Assembly: GCA_965644295.1 (NCBI GenBank)
Contig: CBFFRP010000298.1
Location: 310,001 to 374,000 of the forward strand
Direction of reading: 5' to 3'
Length of the DNA: 64,000 nucleotides
Origin: Paraphysomonas bandaiensis
Taxonomy: Eukaryota > Chrysophyceae
Under the pieces are notes generated by a model. That model did no database searches. It was given only the letters and a program-made list of their open reading frames with translations, and was not told where the DNA came from. Positions within the stretch are counted from its first letter, which is position 1; every line of letters starts with the position of its first letter. Position numbers and translations under genes: made by a program. Of this stretch, positions 49,271 through 62,541 are shown one piece after another.

Positions 49271-49360
49271 CAGTGTCTGGTAACCGTTAATCCTCTCAAT
49301 TACTATATATTATCTTGCAATTAAAATGGTATTATAATAATTAATGGTTACAATGCCCTG
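49271..49360. mobile_element. hAT-like MITE, family 1, copy C (decayed)
   Basis: 90 bp with ends CAGTGTCTGGTAACCGTTAAT and (opposite strand) CAGGGCATTGTAACCATTAAT. The flanking octamers match at only five of eight. It is shorter and more diverged than copies A and B. Confidence 0.6.
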
Positions 49361-49998
49361 ATGTATAACGCTGGTTTAGATAAAAAGTTAAAAAATAACA
49401 GAGCGCATTACACGAACAACTTACTTGTTGTATAAGCTTTACTTTGAGAGGCATTTGTTGATTACTTAATGTGATACACATATTCACGACGTTACCTCTA
49501 TATATTTTTGTAAAGAAAATAGTATATCCCAAAATCATAGCATAATATTACAGTATTTTCTTCTAAGTATATATAATCTTTAGTTTACTGTTAAAATGAA
49601 TATATATCATGTTCAGATTAATTTGGTACTTGAATATGAAATTTAGTGATATCTACACTTATAAGCATTAAGCATGAACTAGTGAGATTTTAGAAGACGT
49701 GGTTAATTGTATGCGAAGACTTGCTCCTGTTACTTCCTATAAGATAATATAAGTGTTTGTATACTGCTTTCCCTGTCTTATTGCTTTGTACTACAAACTG
49801 AATAACTTTTAAAAACTTTTTTTAAAACTCTGAAATGTCTTTGTTTCTTCCACAATACAGAGAAACTTCTTACGATTTCATATGTTTTTTTTTAATAGCA
49901 GAGTTCATCGAGAAAAAGCGCGACATATTATCACCATGACATTAAATTGAGTAAACGCATTGTTTTTCTATATAAATTATCAGTGATATTATCCTGGA

Positions 49999-52035
49999 CT
50001 AAGTGCCCCATATGTTCCAGTGTGAAAGGCGATGTATCTGCTCCCTTGGGACAAAAAAATTATGAGGTTGAAATGTGTATCCATATGGAGATACTTTTAA
50101 TTCCAATCGAGAAAGTAAAGCTTTGTGGGAAGAACTTAGTCTGTTCGTATAGTAAGCTTCTGAAAAGCTCTCAAGCGTTCTGCGTTGAGTTTTATTAGAT
50201 AACTGAGGATTGTACGGAAAAGGCAAAGGAAGCTGCCCATCATCAGGAATAATGTCCTTGTTGTTATGCATTACAGGACGGGCCGGAGTGGTCCTTAAAT
50301 TTCCACTTGAAGTCTGCTCCCGCGGAAATAGCATTCTGCAATGATTTTCAACATGATCTTCAGTCCAAGTATACGGAGAGAACGCAGTCATAGTTCTAGA
50401 TAGTGCAGGGCGGTCCTTCAGAAATAGAAAACTATGCAAGTTTCTGCAGATTCGTAAAGGATTTTGCTGAAAGTCTTCATACCGAACTGAATATAGTGAT
50501 AATAATCTGATGCCTAGCTAACGAAAGAAAACGCATATGTTCTTATCATAACAAACTTAGAATGAAAAGGAAAGGGCATATACTATACATATATAGGCGA
50601 CAGATATTCGACGGAATTACCAATTGCCACATGATTTCTGCTCCACTCAACATCGCTCTGAAGACATCACGCACAAAACAATTAATATCAACAGCACAAA
50701 AAATTATTATTGTTTTTTACACTCAGCCTAGCATCGTAGGAAGCGATTAAAAATTTAATCCACAGTCGCAACCTGAAGTAGGTCATGGAATCCTTTCATT
50801 GTATTAACCCAAGATAACGATCCCGAGCCGAATGGGGAAAATGAATCACAATCCCTACACAGAATTGTGAATATAACACACATCTGGATATAGGTTATAC
50901 ACAGTACACCGCTACGAGTGCTTGCGTGGACATAATGTGATCTTACATGGTTGAAGTCCGGAAACTTGTGTTCCGTACGTAGTTCAAATCCCTCGTGCCA
51001 TCCATAGTAAGAAATATCTCAAAACCTTCCAGCATGTCATCAATTCTGGTCATCAAGTGATTAAGCATATATATAATAACAAAAGCACAATTCTATGAAA
51101 GCGAAAGCCACACAAATCACAATAACGTGATGTTAATAGTTACGTAACATACTCGATTGTGGATGCCTTTAGCCAATCGAAAGGCCTTCCATTCGGTCGA
51201 AACTGGAGGATCGGATGCTAAATACCAGCAGTAAGATGCGATTGCATTAGAATTAGATATATTTAACACAAGTAATGAAAGAAAAATGTGATTTAGGCAA
51301 GATCACTAAGCACATATCATACCTTCAAGCACACGATATACTTACTACCAGCGAATCTATTTGATGCAGAATGTATAATGGGAATATTCAAGAGATTATA
51401 GCCGGAATTGTCCACCAGATATGTTCGACTGACATCCCAGTAATGTTTCATCCACTATGAGTATAAGAAAGTAATTCTCACAATTCGAGATCGCAAAGAA
51501 GTAAATATGAAGTAGCGTACCAAGACAAAGAATCCTCTGGCAATCTGTACATTACTTTCTGTATCTGCCAGTGTACAAAATCTGTGGGATGGCCACACTC
51601 TTCGGTATCTTGATATAAGAGGTTTTCCTACCCTACCTTCTACACCCTGCAACAAGCAATATTGTGTAGTTTCTACACATGTTAAAGCGAACATACTCTG
51701 AACTCAGTCGATCTACATATTCGCTTCGGTGTATGTTGATAACATCCTTCAATCATTGTACTACAATCAGGTGTGTATCTCAACATAACATATATCCAGC
51801 TACTTGCAGATACATGAAATCATGATGTCATAGTACTAACATCAAGTACGCACTTATTCCCACTTCGAGGATACCCATATACGCCTATGAAGTAGTGATG
51901 AGGCATCTCATCTTGTATGATTTTATTGGTAATAGTTTTATTAGAGTGCCAATATAAGGAGCATAACATGCATGGTGCAGTGAGTAAGACATATAGAATG
52001 ATGTACATCGATGCAATGACTGGATAGTGTTGCAT
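49999..52035 (-). CDS. Sulfotransferase-like type II membrane protein, eight exons
   Basis: Exons in coding order: 51854-52035, 51697-51799, 51521-51646, 51349-51454, 51153-51217, 50979-51092, 50773-50883 and 49999-50517, giving 441 aa. A membrane anchor at about residues 6-27 is followed by YPRSGNNW across the first splice junction, a classic PAPS 5'-phosphosulfate loop. Near residue 280 the run WVNTMKGFHDLL, then SVRYEDFQQNP, matches the end of the Sulfotransfer_1 domain (usual LLRYEDL). The 3'-phosphate motif between them is not obvious. The C-terminal 150 residues are Pro/Arg-rich with no known domain. It is probably a Golgi sulfotransferase of unknown acceptor. The exons were joined by frame and splice signals alone; the short acceptors of exons 4 and 5 are the least sure. 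Confidence 0.68.
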
Positions 52036-52599
52036 TGGAACTTGTTGCAACCATGTATATGAAACAGATCTTATTACATGTTATTCTGATCACTATTAGA
52101 GGTATGAATGACCTGAGTCCTTACCAGTATCAAGTGATGGTCATGTAAGATCTGATAGTCATGGATATGATCTTGATCAGGTCATCCACAGCACATGCAT
52201 GCACTGAGAGTGTCAACGGCACAGATACATACACAGCAAGTGCTGAATGTATCTATGCATATCTAGGATAGATTTTCCCGAACCCTCCACAAAATGCTGT
52301 TTTCAAACTAATATACGGCATTTTCAAGTTTTCACATATAAATTTCCTGCATTTTATGCCTGCCGTAATTTATACACATACAGCATGTACAGCAGTATAG
52401 AGCAGTACGTGTTGATGCTTCTCATATGTAACAGTCGATGCCCAGAAGCCCATATATAACACACACAACTGCACGGCACACAATGAAGAACATGAAGAGT
52501 GGACATTAAGTCAAGTGCAATTATATGCCCCAAAACAAGTTGCACATATCTTGCATTTATACATGTGTTTGCCTTTAGCATTCAGATTGAGGTTCAGGG
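52036..52599. promoter_or_regulatory. Divergent promoter region
   Basis: A 564-bp spacer between the eight-exon sulfotransferase (minus) and the first EF-hand-like gene (plus). No element recognised. Confidence 0.45.
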
Positions 52600-53796
52600 A
52601 TGGGTAATGCTGCATTGCCGCCTATAAAAGATGCCAGAATTCTTGCAGTGGCTCAAAAGTTAAAGTGTGCGTTAAAATTCATCATCCTTATTGAATATCA
52701 GTTAATTCAGTTGTGTATTATCTCTTTCAGTGACCAACGATGACATATCTAAGATGTGGCTCGTATATGCCAAGTATGATCGTGAAGGAATCGGACAAGT
52801 CTCCATCGATGAGTTACACAACAAAGTACTAAAAGAACCCCGAAACATTGTATCAGATGCCATGCTTGAATTCATCGGTACATGCATTATTTATAGTTTT
52901 TAGAAGGTATTACTGATACATTTTGCTTCAGGTGCCGACAGCTTTGAATATATCACCTTTGGCGAATTTGTTGAACTCATATGCCTGTTCTCACTCTTTG
53001 AAAAATATGACATACTGCGATGTAAGTCCATTAACATGAACTATATTTTGTGTAATTTTACAAAATTGATTATGGAGTAGTCATGTTTTATATTCTTGAC
53101 AAAAGAAAGGTCGGAACATTGGACCCGAAAGAACTCAAAGCTTGTATCTCCGAGCTGTATGAAGGAAAGGTATGCTGTAGACCTTCAGAATGTTGATAGA
53201 GCTATGTCTACTCTACTATTCATCGTACTATATATCTCCACTTTGAGCTGTATATTGTTGTCAATCTGATATCTATAATGCAGTTGAAGAGCAATGCAAA
53301 GTTGGGCTTTAGCTTCATTGATAGTGTTCTTCACAAAGATGGTAGACTTGGTTTCCGAGAACTGGCGGATCTTCATCGTCGTTTCCCATACATGCTGTAT
53401 CCCGTATTCAGATTACAGAAAAGTCTTATGAGGGTGGGTATGGGTGAGAGCTGGTGGGAAGGTCGTAAAATTGCCCTCGCCGAAGAGGCACGTATTGCCA
53501 AGCTTCGGGAAAAGAGACAGGAGGAGTTGATGCAGATTAAGGTGCTTCCTGAAGATGAGGCGAAAGCACTGTTGGAAGAAAAAGTCAGGCAGTATATGGG
53601 ACCATATATATATTTTCTATTTCCTTGTAGACGTGAATATGCGAGGAACAGAGTTAAGCGGCTTGAACAAATCGAGCGAGAACTCGCCTATATAGACCAA
53701 AGAGAAGATGATGACTCAGATGATGGGCACTCAGTGGATAGCAAGGACAAGTACTTGGTACTTAATATCAAAAGTAGTAACTCTCTTTTTGGATAA
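52600..53796 (+). CDS. Myristoylated EF-hand-like protein, paralogue 1
   Basis: Five exons: 52600-52666, 52731-52877, 52932-53021, 53078-53169 and 53284-53796, giving 302 aa. MGNAAL at the N-terminus is an N-myristoylation signal. Four helix-loop-helix-like units follow (YAKYDREGIGQVSIDEL, ITFGEFVELICLF, LDKRKVGTLDPKELK, DGRLGFRELADLH). Their loops resemble EF-hands but several lack the acidic residues needed to bind calcium. The conserved block LHRRFPYMLYPVFRLQ and GESWWEGRK lead into a long charged coiled coil. A membrane-tethered signalling or adaptor role is likely. Two paralogues with the same splice pattern follow at 54452 and 56078. The specific function is unknown. Confidence 0.78.
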
Positions 53797-54451
53797 GATT
53801 GGTAAAATTTAGTGCACGAAAGAGATAAGTGTCCAGTCGGCGTATTACTTGAGGCTTTTATATGCGTGTCTGTCAATTTTAGTGTGTAGTGGCTAGTGGC
53901 AACACATACGCAATTGCTTCTGGTTTACTGTTGTAAGCATATCGTTGTGGTGATGATGTTGTCTTTTTATCAATATAGATTTTTATATAAAGCTTAATAA
54001 AGTAATACAGGCATTCCGTCTGAATACCATAATGTATTCATGTACAGTATGTATTATCCCTTTGTTATCTTGTAGTGGCGGAGTAATAACTTAATGTTGA
54101 CTTAGTCATGTTGCGCAACGACTGTACTACTATTCAGTAAACTTTGATGCATATTGGCAGTGTCATATCTTTTGTTGACTAGGTACTTATATTATATTTT
54201 AAACATACCAACTATGAAATCATAAAAAAGTGTTTGATATTGGTTTATTATTTAATATCAAATCTATAAAAATAAATTGATAATTTATATGTATTGTTTC
54301 CGTAAGAATACTGATTTTAAACCACGTATTTTTGAATAGCGGTTGGTCATCTCTTTTAATGAACATAAGTGTTATCTATATCAATGTCGTTGGAATTAAT
54401 ATAATCATTGTACATTGCACACGCCAGGGTCTGAGCAAATTAAACACTGTG
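53797..54451. other. Convergent 3' spacer
   Basis: AT-rich 655-bp spacer between the 3' ends of paralogues 1 (plus) and 2 (minus). Nothing else is recognised. Confidence 0.55.
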
Positions 54452-55572
54452 TCAAGCCTCAACGGTGGTTACCGAGTCAATTGTTCTCAAAGTAATGTAT
54501 TTTTCAGCGCCGCTCAAACTATCAACATCATAGGAGTCGTCATCATTGGACAACTTTGCAGAGATTTCACGTTCAAGTTCTTCCAGTTTTAATAGTTTGC
54601 GCCTGAAGTGTTTCCTCCTCCATGGCATCGTATAGTACACGAATTTTCCCATCATTTCTTTGGCCCGGACATCCTCGTGTATTTCCTGAAGCTTTAGCTT
54701 CTTGAGCGCAGCCTCCTCTTTAGTTCTATCCCTTTGTTTAAGAATGCGCGCCTCCTCTGAAAGAATTATCTTACGATTTTCCCACCACTTTTCCCCCAGA
54801 CCTACTCTCTGGAGACATATTTGTAAGCGGAATACAGGGTACATAATATGTGGATAACGACGATGCAGTATGGCAACTTCTCGGAACCCGATACGGCCGT
54901 CCACGGTGGGCAGCTTAGCTATTTCAGCAAACCCAAGTACCGCATTGCTTTTGAGCTATAATATCAAAAATTATGGTTGACAGTTGTCGATACCATTATG
55001 TAATATAGTATATAAGTATCCTACCTCGCCATCATGAAGTGAGTACAGACATGACTTTAACTCCCTCGCATCGATGGTGCCAGTTTTTTTCTTGTCAAGG
55101 ATATAAAATAGAACTGCACAAGTGACATGAGAGATGACAATAAGTATTTTACACATACTTACATCGCAACATATCATACTTTTCAAAGAGGCAAAATATG
55201 CAAATGTACTCCATAAATTCTCCAAAAGATATATGATTATGGTTGTCAGCCTCTGTCAATAACAAACACGTCTTATAACCGTATCATCACGTCCTGACGG
55301 AATATACTAACCAATAAATTCCAACATAGCGTCTGAAAAAAAGTTCCTCTGATGCTTTACAATCTTTGCATAAAAGTCGTTTAGTGAGATGAGCCCAAGA
55401 CCTTCACGATCTTCGGCCGCGAATATCAACCACATTTTCGTGATATCATCATAAGATACTATATAGAGATCAATATATGAATGCATGAAACGAATATATA
55501 CATACAATGGAGTTTTTTTTTAACTTTATCGACTCGTGCATCTTTCGTTGTAGGGGACACAGCGTTACCCAT
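54452..55572 (-). CDS. Myristoylated EF-hand-like protein, paralogue 2
   Basis: Five exons in coding order: 55506-55572, 55312-55458, 55163-55252, 55025-55113 and 54452-54955, giving 298 aa. The first three exons are exactly the length of those of the other two paralogues (67, 147 and 90 nt). Starts MGNAVS (myristoylation). The EF-like loops read EDREGLGLISLNDF, ISFGEFMEYICIF and LDKKKTGTIDAREL, followed by DGRIGFREVAILHRRYPH, GEKWWENRK and a coiled coil. The beginning of exon 5 is almost identical in DNA to paralogue 3, while exons 1-4 are much more diverged, suggesting gene conversion. Function unknown; membrane-associated signalling is inferred. Confidence 0.78.
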
Positions 55573-56077
55573 ATAATCCACGTAGAATAGATAACTAGCC
55601 TTCTACTATGTCAATTCCACAGCTACAAGCTAGTCAACACTCCACTGGGATAGAGTTATTACCATTCTGGAGGTGAAGTTGTGGCAAAGAGTTTCTATTT
55701 CAGATATGACCAAAATATGGTGATTGTTTATGTCCCAAATACACAAATACATACAGTCCATATATACTGGTACTGCTGTACAGCTATTGGTATGTAGGTA
55801 TATGGGTATATAGGTACACATACGACGATCCAAGTAGCAATGCAATTACACCATTCACCAACACCGTACATAGGAATACTGTCCTATACTCTAGAGAATA
55901 CATTCATCTGTCTCAGTCTACTATACCGAATGAAATACAAATAAGTGAATTTCATTGGCCAGTACTAGTGGGACAAACAGATGGCATCCCATAACTGGAC
56001 TAGCTTGGGGAAAATGCTTCATGCACCACAGAAAGTAATATTGAATGTGTGGTAACTTTCACTAAAGTTAAAGAAGT
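55573..56077. promoter_or_regulatory. Divergent promoter region between EF-hand paralogues 2 and 3
   Basis: A 505-bp spacer between two head-to-head paralogues. It is AT-rich and contains GTATGTAGGTATATGGG-like short repeats near 55790-55815. Confidence 0.5.
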
Positions 56078-57189
56078 ATGGGAAATAATGCGCTGCCTGC
56101 AGTTGCAGATGCTAGAGTGAAAGCAGCTGTCAAGAAGGTCCATTGTAAGCACATCCAACGGGTGATGATAATAGTCCTCTAACGTGTCATACAGTATCGA
56201 ATTACGAGCTATCTAAGTTCTGGTTAACATTTTCGAAGTTTGACCGGGAAGGTATTGGCTTAATTTCGGTCAAAGATTTCCACCTTCACATCTTGAAAGA
56301 GCCTCAGAGTTTCGTCTCAGATGCCATGCTTGAATTTATAGGTACGTAGCTAGCCCCAAATATAACTACTTAACTAACTATACGTCATAGAAACAAGCTC
56401 CATCACAAACATTACATTCGGAGAATTTGTCCAAGTTATATGCCTTTTCTCCCTATTTGACAAATACGATATGCTCCGATGTAAGTATATAACAACAACT
56501 ATGGAAAATTGAGTAGCCTAATATTGTTATCATTCAGTCTATTTTCGTATTCTTGACAAGCAAAATATTGGAACTCTGGAGCCAATGCAGTTCAAGGCAT
56601 CTATCGATGAGTTACACGGAGGAATGGTAAGACATAGGTAATGCATCAAACATAACGCTTAAGTTTTATGTTGTAGCTCAAAAGCAATGCGGAACTTGGG
56701 TTTGCTGAAGTAGCTAAGTTGCCTACCGTGGACGGCCGTATCGGGTTCCGAGAAGTTGCCATACTTCATCGTCGTTATCCGCATATTATGTACCCTGTAT
56801 TCCGCTTACAAATATGTCTCCAGAGAGTAAGTCTGGGGGAAAAGTGGTGGGAAAACCGTATGATTATTCTTTCAGAGGAAGCACGCATTCTTAGAAAGCG
56901 GGAACAGAAAAAACTTACGTTAAAGCAGAACAAAGTTTTTCCGGAAAATGATTATAAGGCTCGTATGGACGAAAGAGTAAAAGAGATTATGGGATGGTGG
57001 AACTATAACCTGAAACCATGGAAAAGAAAAAGAACAGAAAGACTAGTAAATAGAATGAATGGGACTGAGAGAGTGCAATGTTATATGAACGAAGAGCTTA
57101 ACGATGATATATTTGAAGACGAGTATTATGACGACGGTGCTTCCGTATCTAGTGCTGATAAGCATCTGGTACTGAGCATTAGGCGTTAA
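56078..57189 (+). CDS. Myristoylated EF-hand-like protein, paralogue 3
   Basis: Five exons: 56078-56144, 56195-56341, 56391-56480, 56538-56626 and 56677-57189, giving 301 aa. Starts MGNNAL. Loops read FDREGIGLISVKDF, ITFGEFVQVICLF and LDKQNIGTLEPMQF, then DGRIGFREVAILHRRYPH and GEKWWENRM. The tail is a charged coiled coil ending in a Tyr/Asp-rich segment. It is paired head to head with paralogue 2 and shares a nearly identical stretch at the start of exon 5. Calcium binding is doubtful because few loop acids are conserved. Confidence 0.78.
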
Positions 57190-58608
57190 AGCTAATACAT
57201 TTGTTTACTTTAAAGTTTAAAATAATTAAAAAATATGCTTGACTGTTATGTTATTGTGGACGTTGAATGATTTCTAAGTCGTATGTACTTGTCGAATTAG
57301 CTCTACTACCTGAATATTACTTATTGAGGAATTTCTAAAGAATGGTAAGTAGTGTAAAATTCGATATCCAATATTATTAATCGAAGTCAAATATGCAGAA
57401 AACGCCCTATATATCTAAACGTCGATGGAACAATGACCACATAGTTATTGTTAGGGTAAAATGTAATAAATAGTTCTACACTTTTAACACTCCTACAACA
57501 CATGAACGTATTGGTATAACTCAATTGCAATCCCAGCAGGTAAGATAAGGTAACAGTTATAACCTCATTGTACTTTTATATAAAGCGACGAGAAACCATT
57601 AGCCATGTCACAAGCTTTGCAGTTTCATTCACACCTGTCGTCCATATTTATATACACTACACAGGCAGATAGTTCACATAATGCCATATAACAAGCTCTA
57701 TAAAACTATATTGTTTAACACATTACTCTATTCATATCTTCATGCGTCACTTTGCTGTAAAATATCCTACTTTCCTTGACCAGTGTATTCATCATGAAAG
57801 ACATATAGCTAATAACTTCAATGCATCGGAGAATAACTTCCATCTACATCTCAGGTAATATAATATGGTGATATATGAAGTTGGAACAGCTATATATCAG
57901 TCACTATAGATGACGTGGTGGTTTGGATAGTGTAGTGTTCCATATATATCCATATCTAGATACATACACCATATACAGTATATGGGCCAGGCCATATACA
58001 GAGTATAATGGATACAGAGCTCAAAGTATCTTCGATATCTGATGCAGTATGAGGGCTGTGAGGAAGGTGTGATCTACTACCCTCCACTATATAACCATAC
58101 AATAACATACACACCACTCCGAACTCCAAACATTCAGGATCAGTGGATGATAACCAAAGCAACGCAAACCACAATACTATGAATAATAAGCAATATATGC
58201 AGTGTACATCATCCAGCTAGATGGCTGTGATGGGGGAGTATTGCTATGTGCGTGCTGCTGTATGCTGGAATACACACACTCATATCATGTACACAGTGCA
58301 CATAATCAGAGGAGTTTTTGGAACTAAAAACTGAGGAAATCGCTCAGATAGGGTGACAGTATTTAATAAAAATCCTATTTTTTAGGTACAAATATCTTAT
58401 TATTTTGAATATCTACAGCAGTATATATAGCAGTATACATACTCTTGTATATGGAAAGTATGTACATCACATATGCATATATATGTACTGCTGTATACTG
58501 CTACTGTGTGTATGTATATGTGCATGGCTTATATATACATCTACAGCACTCATACTAACTACCACACCATAGCAGTCGACTCACATACACCATCCCATTC
58601 ATCTTATC
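57190..58608. other. Intergenic, no gene recognised
   Basis: 1.4 kb of AT-rich DNA with TATA/CATATA low-complexity stretches, especially 58400-58560. No motif, repeat end or RNA gene recognised. Confidence 0.55.
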
Positions 58609-61600
58609 ATGAAACGAGCAAGAAATGATGATGAATCTCAAGCAGAGATGAAGGATCCACCTTCACAAAGGCTGCGTACAAGTTCAGTAACTCAAACTAC
58701 TCGACGGAAGTGTCCCTATCTAGACACTGTCAATAGGCAGCTACTTGATTTCGATATGGAGAAATTATGTAGCGTAACATTGACGAATATGAATGTATAT
58801 GCGTGTTTAGTATGTGGGAAGTTCTTTCAAGGGCGTGGTCAGAGCACTCCAGGTGCATATGAGTATAGACAGATAGACATGCGTACATATATATATACAT
58901 GCGAGATAGATACATACATGCATATATATATATATACTCGAAGATATGTGCATATATAGAATGCATTACTTCAGTTCATGTGTGTTTGCAGCCTATACTC
59001 ATAGCGTGCACTGTGGGCATTTTGTCTTCATTAACCTCCACACAACCAAAGCCTACTGTTTACCGGATAATTATGAGGTACTTATAGCTCGCATTCTCTG
59101 TCATCTCATGATGTGGCATGGATTAGATTATAGACTCGTCATTGGATGACGTGAAGAGATGCTTGGATCCGCACTATTCTCTGCAAGAGATTCGAACTCT
59201 CTCGCAGGTATGAAAAGAAAAGAAGCTATTGTAAACGCAGCATTTAGTGGGCATTGCGTATCACATGACGAAAGATTCTACTTATTTTGTTGTATTATGT
59301 AAAATTATCTATCTTTGTATGATGCAGAGCTCCACGCTTGCCAGAGACGTTCATGGCGTAGCTTATCTACCCGGATTTGTTGGGCTAAACAACCTTTCTA
59401 AAACAGACTACGTGAACGTTACACTGAATGCTCTTGCCCATATATCTCCATTGAGAAATTTTTTTCTGGACCCATCTAACTATAGCACATCGAAATGTCC
59501 CGTTGTTCATAAGTTTGGAGAGGTGATTTCTGCAATATAGCGTGGTCGATACATTCTTAAGATCAATAAATTATTGTCCATATGTAGGTTATGCGGAAGA
59601 TATGGTCAAAGCATAACTTCAAAAGTGTAGTTTCGCCTCAGGAATTCTTGCAGGTATGAATGTGCTTCTAACAGGGTTTTACACCCATGTCATTACCGTA
59701 AGCCATTGCGACCCATTGTTCTCATTATATATGTAGGTCGTGTCAACAGAGAGTAAGAAAAGGTTCAGTATTGGCACTCAATGTGAAGCCATCGAGTTCT
59801 TGGCTTGGTTACTAAACAAGCTGCACATGTAAACATCATAACCCTACCCGCTTTTACTAATTGAATTCGCTGTTACATTTGCACTTTTATCACGCTACGG
59901 TGTTATGTGTATGCGTTTTGACGATGTCGCAGAGGCCTGGGTGGAACAAGGAAGCGCAACAGTTCAATAGTTTACAGTTGTTTTCAGGTATACATCACAT
60001 GTGTTATGCATTGAACCTTGGGTTACTTCTGTTGAGGTCTGTGGCTAGCTGTATTCTATATATTGAAATTCTTGTATGCGATTAAGAAGCTGTATATACG
60101 TATTTGTGGTGGTGGCATATAGTTCCTAGCATTCTTGTATATTGTAACTATTACTCAGGGCATTGTTGAGATGACCACTCTGACACGCCGAAAGGTTATT
60201 ATAAATCAATCAGAAGAGTCTACTGATGACCCAATGACTGAGAATGGATCTGAGAGAACTATATTTGAAGATGAAGAAACTGGCGTCCGTATGGAAGAAA
60301 AATGGGAACGAGACACCAAAAGTAATTCGTTTTTATACCTGACGCTTGATATACCTCCAACGCCATTATTCAAGGTATATATTACAATTATGAGAACTGA
60401 AAGATCTATCGCAGTAGTATGGTTATACTTAAATGTTCATTTTTGTAGAAATATGTCTTACACCACTCTTTCATATAACGGAATGTATTAGGATTCTCAA
60501 GGCGGGCTTATCATACCACAGATACCACTCTTCGAGGTACACGTTTTTCATATGTATAACGTGTCTGTATTTATGTTGCAAACGGAATGATTTTGCGTAG
60601 GTATTAAAGAAAATTGATGGGGAGACATGGACGGATGGAATCAGCAGCAGCACTGGTGGTCTCATGAGAAAGCAGTACAGCATTAAATCCCTACCCCGGT
60701 ATGTTTGAGTTGTACATTGTGTATGTAGCGCACGTTGTATTGTATAGTAAAATGTTGTGTTACTGCCGTTTAGCGTATACTATACAGTGGTATGGTTGAT
60801 GTAATTGATGTAGGACAAAATCTATATTCATAGTGTATTACAAAATCAATATTGTATTAACTCTATTTTTTACCTATTGCAGGTTTCTCATTCTACATTT
60901 AAATCGTTTCACTAAGAATAATTTTTATATCGAGAAAAACCCTACTATTGTCACATTTCCAGGTCGATAATGTAGTCACCATTGTAATTTATGTGCATAA
61001 TTTATACAGACGTATGTATATATACGTTTCTAATTATGTATACAGTCAAGAATTTAGAGATGAAGAACTATTTACACGGTAATGAATCCATGGCTGCTGA
61101 AGAAGCTGCGAAACGAAGAGATACTGTTGACATTACTCCTGATGCCGTTGAAGGTCTGCGTATAATACACTCTTAACTTTGTTGAGTCATTGTTTATGCA
61201 ACAGGGATGTCAGTAAAGGCTCTGAAGGAAGTCATACGGGCACATGGAAATCGGACCGAAGTCAAGGCCTCGTTGACTGTCGTCGAGAAGCCGCAATTGA
61301 AAGATATCGCCAGGTACAGCAAAATCGATATACAGATGTATCCGTAAATGTCTTTGTGCATATATGCCATCTTCTGTTATAAATTCATGTACATATCTGC
61401 AGGACTTGTCTCGTCCGTCGACACCACTCCATTCTTGAAAATGAATCGGAGGATAGCCTTACTGCTGACACGTTGCTGTCCACGAAGTATGATCTAGTTG
61501 CTAATATATGCCATGACTCCGCAGTGTCACAGGTAGATATTCCTGTCAAGATTACATGTATAAACCTATCGATATGAAATCATGTGTGGTTGGGTATTTC

Positions 61601-62131
61601 ATAAATGAATTTAACGTTGTGTATATAGGGCGTGACGATTGTGTCTGATAGCAAACTTCCAGTCCGAAATAATAATGCCAGCGGGGGATCTTCTGCCGGA
61701 ACGTCTAGTAGCAGATCTTTAACTGGAGGTCTAAACGTTCTAGAGGCCGGAAGTTACAGAGCTCACGTACAGAATAAGGTACCCTCTACGGTCTATGATG
61801 TGGTTTTCTGTGTTGAGTATGTCTTGATAAGAAGGTTACATTGTTATTGTGTGTTGTTTGTACAGTGTAGTTTATGTATTGACAGTATGATTGACTTTTG
61901 GGTTTTGTTCAGGGAACTGGTCAGTGGTTTGAACTTCAGGATCTTCATGTAATGGAAACAATGCCTCAGCTCATAGGTATAAACGATTAGTATGGACGCA
62001 AAATGTGCCTGACTACTTTACATCGGTTTGTGCTAGGATTGTCGGAGTCTTATATGCTCATATATGAGAAAAAGCCCACAACTGCGGCGGTAATATCATC
62101 AGCAGCAGAAGCCTCGGAGGAACATGCATAA
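58609..62131 (+). CDS. USP39/Sad1-type tri-snRNP splicing factor
   Basis: Seventeen exons: 58609-58852, 58992-59077, 59127-59207, 59328-59522, 59588-59653, 59737-59828, 59933-59987, 60159-60374, 60492-60536, 60601-60698, 60883-60962, 61046-61153, 61205-61313, 61403-61532, 61629-61778, 61913-61976 and 62037-62131, giving 637 aa. The zinc-finger UBP domain (CLVCGKFFQGRG, then HCGHFVFIN) is followed by an inactive ubiquitin-protease fold: YLPGFVGLNNL has Asn where active enzymes have the catalytic Cys. Then FLYLTLDIP, HLNRFTKNNF, KYDLVANICHD, GSYRAHV and WFELQDL follow the USP39 order. USP39 stabilises the U4/U6.U5 tri-snRNP. Compared with human (565 aa) it has an acidic insert near residue 310 and a Ser/Gly-rich insert before GSYR. 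Confidence 0.95.
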
Positions 62132-62541
62132 CGCTTCTGTCGTATATATGCCTACGATGTGTGGGCGAGTCCAAATCTAGATCATTAGGTAGGTATTTAC
62201 CGGCATGTGAAGAATGCAGTGTGACATCTGAGGTGTTGGTTTTTAGGATACGAAATTGTTAATTAAAGCAAAAAGCAATTCATTTTGTGAGAAAGTGTTG
62301 TGTCGATTTTAAACTACATTTTGGGAAGTATGTAAATGATATCGAGTGTTGTCAAGAACCACACTTACAAAACTGAGATAGTAGTATATTCCACATCATA
62401 GTATTCCGTACACAACCTTCACTGTAACGAATAGTATGAAGAATCTATCTTGATTTACTCTGACTGCCTACTATGGTTTTAAATTTCCTTACTCAGTGTT
62501 AAAATTGTACCATTACCATAACATATGAAGACACAGTGCCA
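62132..62541. other. Convergent 3' spacer
   Basis: A 410-bp AT-rich spacer between USP39 (plus) and the kelch-BTB gene (minus). No other feature seen. Confidence 0.55.

Larger units (their letters stand above)
48462..49998. other. Intergenic with repeat fragments
   Basis: Holds a fragment of the foldback element (48680-48815) and MITE copy C (49271-49360). The rest is AT-rich without recognised genes. Confidence 0.55.

Noticed and set aside
50940-51005. tRNA-like T-loop (GTTCAAATCC followed by CTCGTGCCA)
   Set aside because: The arms do not pair, no matching acceptor strand lies upstream, and the region is an exon end and intron of the sulfotransferase gene.
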